Origin: Acidobacteriota bacterium
GTDB lineage: Bacteria > Acidobacteriota > Terriglobia > Terriglobales > Acidobacteriaceae
Length of the DNA: 64,000 nucleotides
Reading direction: 5' to 3'
Assembly (NCBI GenBank): GCA_021790995.1
Contig: JAJYFA010000003.1
Coordinates: 1 to 64,000, forward strand
Shown: positions 61,771 to 64,000 of the stretch, one piece after another
How the letters are laid out: the number at the start of each line of letters is the position of its first letter
Numbering within the stretch: position 1 is the first letter of the stretch
Position numbers and translations under genes: made by a program
The notes under the pieces: generated by a model
Told to the model about the DNA's origin: nothing
Databases searched by the model: none
What the model saw: the letters and a program-made list of their open reading frames with translations, nothing else

Positions 61771-62958
61771 CTAAATCCTCACCAGCTCCTGCTGCAAGCG
61801 GCCTGTCACCCACGCCTTTCCCGGTGCGGTGAGCATATTCACCTCGCTGCGCACGCCGAACTCCGGCAGGTAAATGCCCGGTTCGACCGAGAAGCACGTG
61901 TGCGGCAGAATGTGGCGCACATCGTGGGTCTCCAGGTTGTCCAGGTGCGCGCCCGATCCGTGCAGCTCCTGCTCGATGTTGTGCCCCGTGCGATGCGTAA
62001 AGTACTCTCCGAAGCCCGCTGCGCGAATCACGCCGCGCGCCGCATCGTCAGCTTCGAAGCCGCAGATGGGGCGGCTCGCCGCAAACGCCGATTCCACGGC
62101 GGCGATGGCCGCATCGCGCGCCTTGCGCACCGTCTCAAAGACGAGCTGTTCTTTCTCGCTCGGTTCGCGGCCGACAACGCCCGTCCACGTGATGTCGTAA
62201 AAGATCGTTCCCGGTTGATCGAGCCGTCCCCAGATGTCGATCAGCAGGAAGTCGCCCTCGCGGATGGGTGAGGAGTTCGCGGCCGTCGGCTCGTAGTGCG
62301 AGTCGGAGGTGTTGGCGTTCACGCTCACGTCAGGACCGTTCTCCCAAACCAGGCCCTCGCGGCGCATGGCCTCGCTTAACCAGGTCACGATGTCGAACTC
62401 GGAAAGTCCGCCCGCGCGGCCAGCGCCAGCCGGCGGCCGCAACCGCCGCCCGATCTCCTTCCATGCCTCGGCGACGATCGCATCGATGGCGCGCTGCGCA
62501 GTCTGGTGGCTTGCCACCTGCGCCTCATTCAGCACGGCCTGGAACTGGCTCACAAGATCGGCCGAGGACGCAACCTCCTTGCCGATCGAGCGCAGAAACT
62601 CCACGGTTCCCGCATCGACCATCGAGACGTACATGATGTCGTTGTTCGGCGAGTATTGCATCGCGACGCGACGCGCACCGGCGAGCATCGCCTCGATGCC
62701 TCCGCGCAATTCCTGCCAGCTTGAATAGACCGCCTTCGCGCCAGGCAGCGTATCCAGCCGCCCCTGCTCCACGCGATGCGCGAGCTTGCGCGGCTCGCCC
62801 GCAGCGGGAACAAAGTAGTACCAGCGCCGTGTGACGTGGGCGTGAGGGTCCAGCCCAAGAATGCGCGCCGCAATGGGATCGCGGTGATGGTGATCGTAAA
62901 ATAGCCAGCCGTCCAGGGATGCATCCCGCAGAGCCGCTTGAATCGCATCGAGGTTCAT
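61771..62958 (-). CDS. M24-family metallopeptidase (Xaa-Pro peptidase-like)
   Basis: A 395-residue protein of the pita-bread (M24) fold. The N-terminal domain (about 1-150) is of the creatinase/aminopeptidase P type. The metal ligands in the catalytic domain are all visible: Asp in FLLIDIWG, Asp in FYDITWTG, His in FTHRTGHNIEQELHG, Glu in FSVEPGIYL and Glu in GVRSEVNM. It should remove N-terminal residues before proline or cut dipeptides. I chose the ATG at 62958; the frame upstream of it is not conserved and runs through the gap to mnmG. It follows mnmG by 100 bp and is convergent with mnmE. Confidence 0.9.
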   Translation of the reverse strand: MNLDAIQAALRDASLDGWLFYDHHHRDPIAARILGLDPHAHVTRRWYYFVPAAGEPRKLAHRVEQGRLDTLPGAKAVYSSWQELRGGIEAMLAGARRVAMQYSPNNDIMYVSMVDAGTVEFLRSIGKEVASSADLVSQFQAVLNEAQVASHQTAQRAIDAIVAEAWKEIGRRLRPPAGAGRAGGLSEFDIVTWLSEAMRREGLVWENGPDVSVNANTSDSHYEPTAANSSPIREGDFLLIDIWGRLDQPGTIFYDITWTGVVGREPSEKEQLVFETVRKARDAAIAAVESAFAASRPICGFEADDAARGVIRAAGFGEYFTHRTGHNIEQELHGSGAHLDNLETHDVRHILPHTCFSVEPGIYLPEFGVRSEVNMLTAPGKAWVTGRLQQELVRI

Positions 62959-63058
62959 ACGGGTAATGATAACGGGACCTGCAGGGTTGGCGGAGCCGAT
63001 AGCGTGCGCTGGCGCATACGCTGCACGTTCGCAGGTTTGTTCTGCTGGCGCTCCGTGG

Positions 63059-64000
63059 TCACGCGCTGGCGCGGCGGCGAGTTTCCTGCTGCCGACCCTG
63101 AATTCGGATCGACACATGCACCAGGCTCAGCGCCGCCGGCGTGACGCCGGGAATGCGGCTGGCCTGGCCGAGCGTCAGCGGGCGCACACGCTCCAGCTTC
63201 TCGCGCATCTCGCGCGACAATCCGCTGATTGCGCCGTATTCGAGCCACTCGGGAATCGCCACCGACTCGGCTGCTTTCATTCGCTCAATCGACTTTCTCT
63301 GCTGCGCAAGGTAGCCTTCGAACTTGATCTCCGTCTCCACGGCCCGCGCCTCGTTGCGCATCTCGCTGCGTTCGATGGCCGCGCTCCGCGCCGCGGCATT
63401 CCGCGCGGGGTCGGCGACAAACTCGCACAGCAGCGGATCGCGTGCGAGGTCTTCGCCGAGCGCCCCGAGCAGCGGCTCGATCCCGACCTCGGGGCGCTTG
63501 AGCAGTTGCGACCAGGTCAGTCCCGCAACCGCCGGCAGGTCGCCGAATCCGGCCCGCTCCAGTTTTTCCGCACCCACCTTGCCGGTTGCCAGCAGCCGCG
63601 CCAGCGCCGCCATGCGCGACTGCTTCTGTTCGTACTCAGCCCAGACCTCGTCGTTGATGAGGCCCAGCCGTCGCCCGTACGGCGTCAGTCTCCGGTCGGC
63701 GTTGTCGATGCGCAGGTGCAGCCGAAACTCCGCGCGCGACGTAAACATGCGGTAGGGCTCGTTGGTGCCCTTTGAAATCAGATCGTCGATCAGAATGCCC
63801 GTGTAGCCCTCGGTGCGGTCGAGCGTAAACGGCGCCTCGCCCTTCAGCCACAGCGCCGCGTTGATGCCCGCCATGATCCCCTGGCACGCAGCTTCCTCGT
63901 AGCCGCTCGTGCCGTTGATCTGCCCGGCGAGATAGAGACCCGTGAACGCCTTCACGCGCAGCGCGCGATCGAGCTCCGTCGGATCCACCGAATCGTACTC
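63059..64000 (-). CDS. mnmG: tRNA modification enzyme MnmG (GidA), C-terminal part
   Basis: The visible 313 residues are the C-terminal half of MnmG, the FAD enzyme that works with MnmE on U34 of tRNAs; the 5' part lies beyond the window edge, where the frame is still open. Recognisable stretches are [28 protein letters not shown], the segment [21 protein letters not shown], and the C-terminal [11 protein letters not shown] and [30 protein letters not shown]. The end at 63059 matches the usual C-terminus with a short Arg-rich tail. The mnmE gene is 1.4 kb away. Confidence 0.93.
   Translation of the reverse strand, partial: EYDSVDPTELDRALRVKAFTGLYLAGQINGTSGYEEAACQGIMAGINAALWLKGEAPFTLDRTEGYTGILIDDLISKGTNEPYRMFTSRAEFRLHLRIDNADRRLTPYGRRLGLINDEVWAEYEQKQSRMAALARLLATGKVGAEKLERAGFGDLPAVAGLTWSQLLKRPEVGIEPLLGALGEDLARDPLLCEFVADPARNAAARSAAIERSEMRNEARAVETEIKFEGYLAQQRKSIERMKAAESVAIPEWLEYGAISGLSREMREKLERVRPLTLGQASRIPGVTPAALSLVHVSIRIQGRQQETRRRASA

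Overview
The window is a GC-rich chromosomal segment that most likely comes from an acidobacterium of the Terriglobia (Acidobacteriaceae-like) group. This is inferred from gene content, not proven: futalosine-type menaquinone synthesis (mqnC), large secreted pro-kumamolisin-type proteases with Ig-like repeats, Tat-exported esterases, a CE15 esterase, MCE-type lipid transport, and an RNase E/G with a very large internal insert. There is no rRNA, CRISPR array, prophage or insertion sequence. About 48 protein genes, one tRNA-Gln(CTG), one frameshifted gene and one candidate small ORF can be supported.

Layout. 1-8700: an MlaE/MlaF lipid-transport pair faces away from the cell-elongation pair mrdA-rodA, which leads into a long leader and the RNase E/G gene. 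8700-16250: envelope and secreted proteins (outer-membrane barrel, arylsulfotransferase-like lipoprotein, MscS channel, carboxylesterase) and tRNA-Gln. 16200-17440: a small accessory patch with a HigBA-like toxin-antitoxin pair and a broken membrane-protein gene. 17450-20370: mqnC, a half-size asparaginase and galE on the minus strand. 21065-27112: TonB-like protein, a degenerate M48 protease, a barrel, two tandem acyltransferases and a SPOR protein. 27188-32700: slipin, NfeD, a TPR protein and a CPA1 antiporter. 32709-43876: MurJ, prolyl oligopeptidase, a GAF-EAL phosphodiesterase, a 1309-residue sedolisin and a CE15 esterase. 44019-45820: a JAMM peptidase and an E1-rhodanese fusion, which look like a sulfur-carrier module. 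45895-48031: a two-component system. 48466-55444: a tightly overlapping seven-gene operon. 55479-64000: cysE, cysK, ilvB, mnmE, an M24 peptidase and the C-terminal part of mnmG.

The most unusual unit is the 48466-55444 operon. It encodes a polyprenyl synthase with an altered IPP-binding loop, a MacB/LolD-like ABC transporter, a 12-TM protein related to haem-copper oxidase subunit I but lacking part of the usual ligand set, a small membrane protein, an MFS-like carrier fused to a CcoO-type and a second cytochrome c domain, and a YceI isoprenoid-binding lipocalin. A divergent OmpR-type two-component system and a pair of TGTCAT boxes 22 bp apart sit upstream. I infer an envelope system linking isoprenoid transport to electron transfer; its function is unknown.

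Other notable signals are period-7/8 short tandem repeats at several gene ends (resembling cyanobacterial STRR sequences), an MlaF with Ser in place of the Walker B glutamate, an M48-like protein with MELAH in place of HELAH, and a tandem plsC duplication in which one copy has EGRR in place of EGTR.
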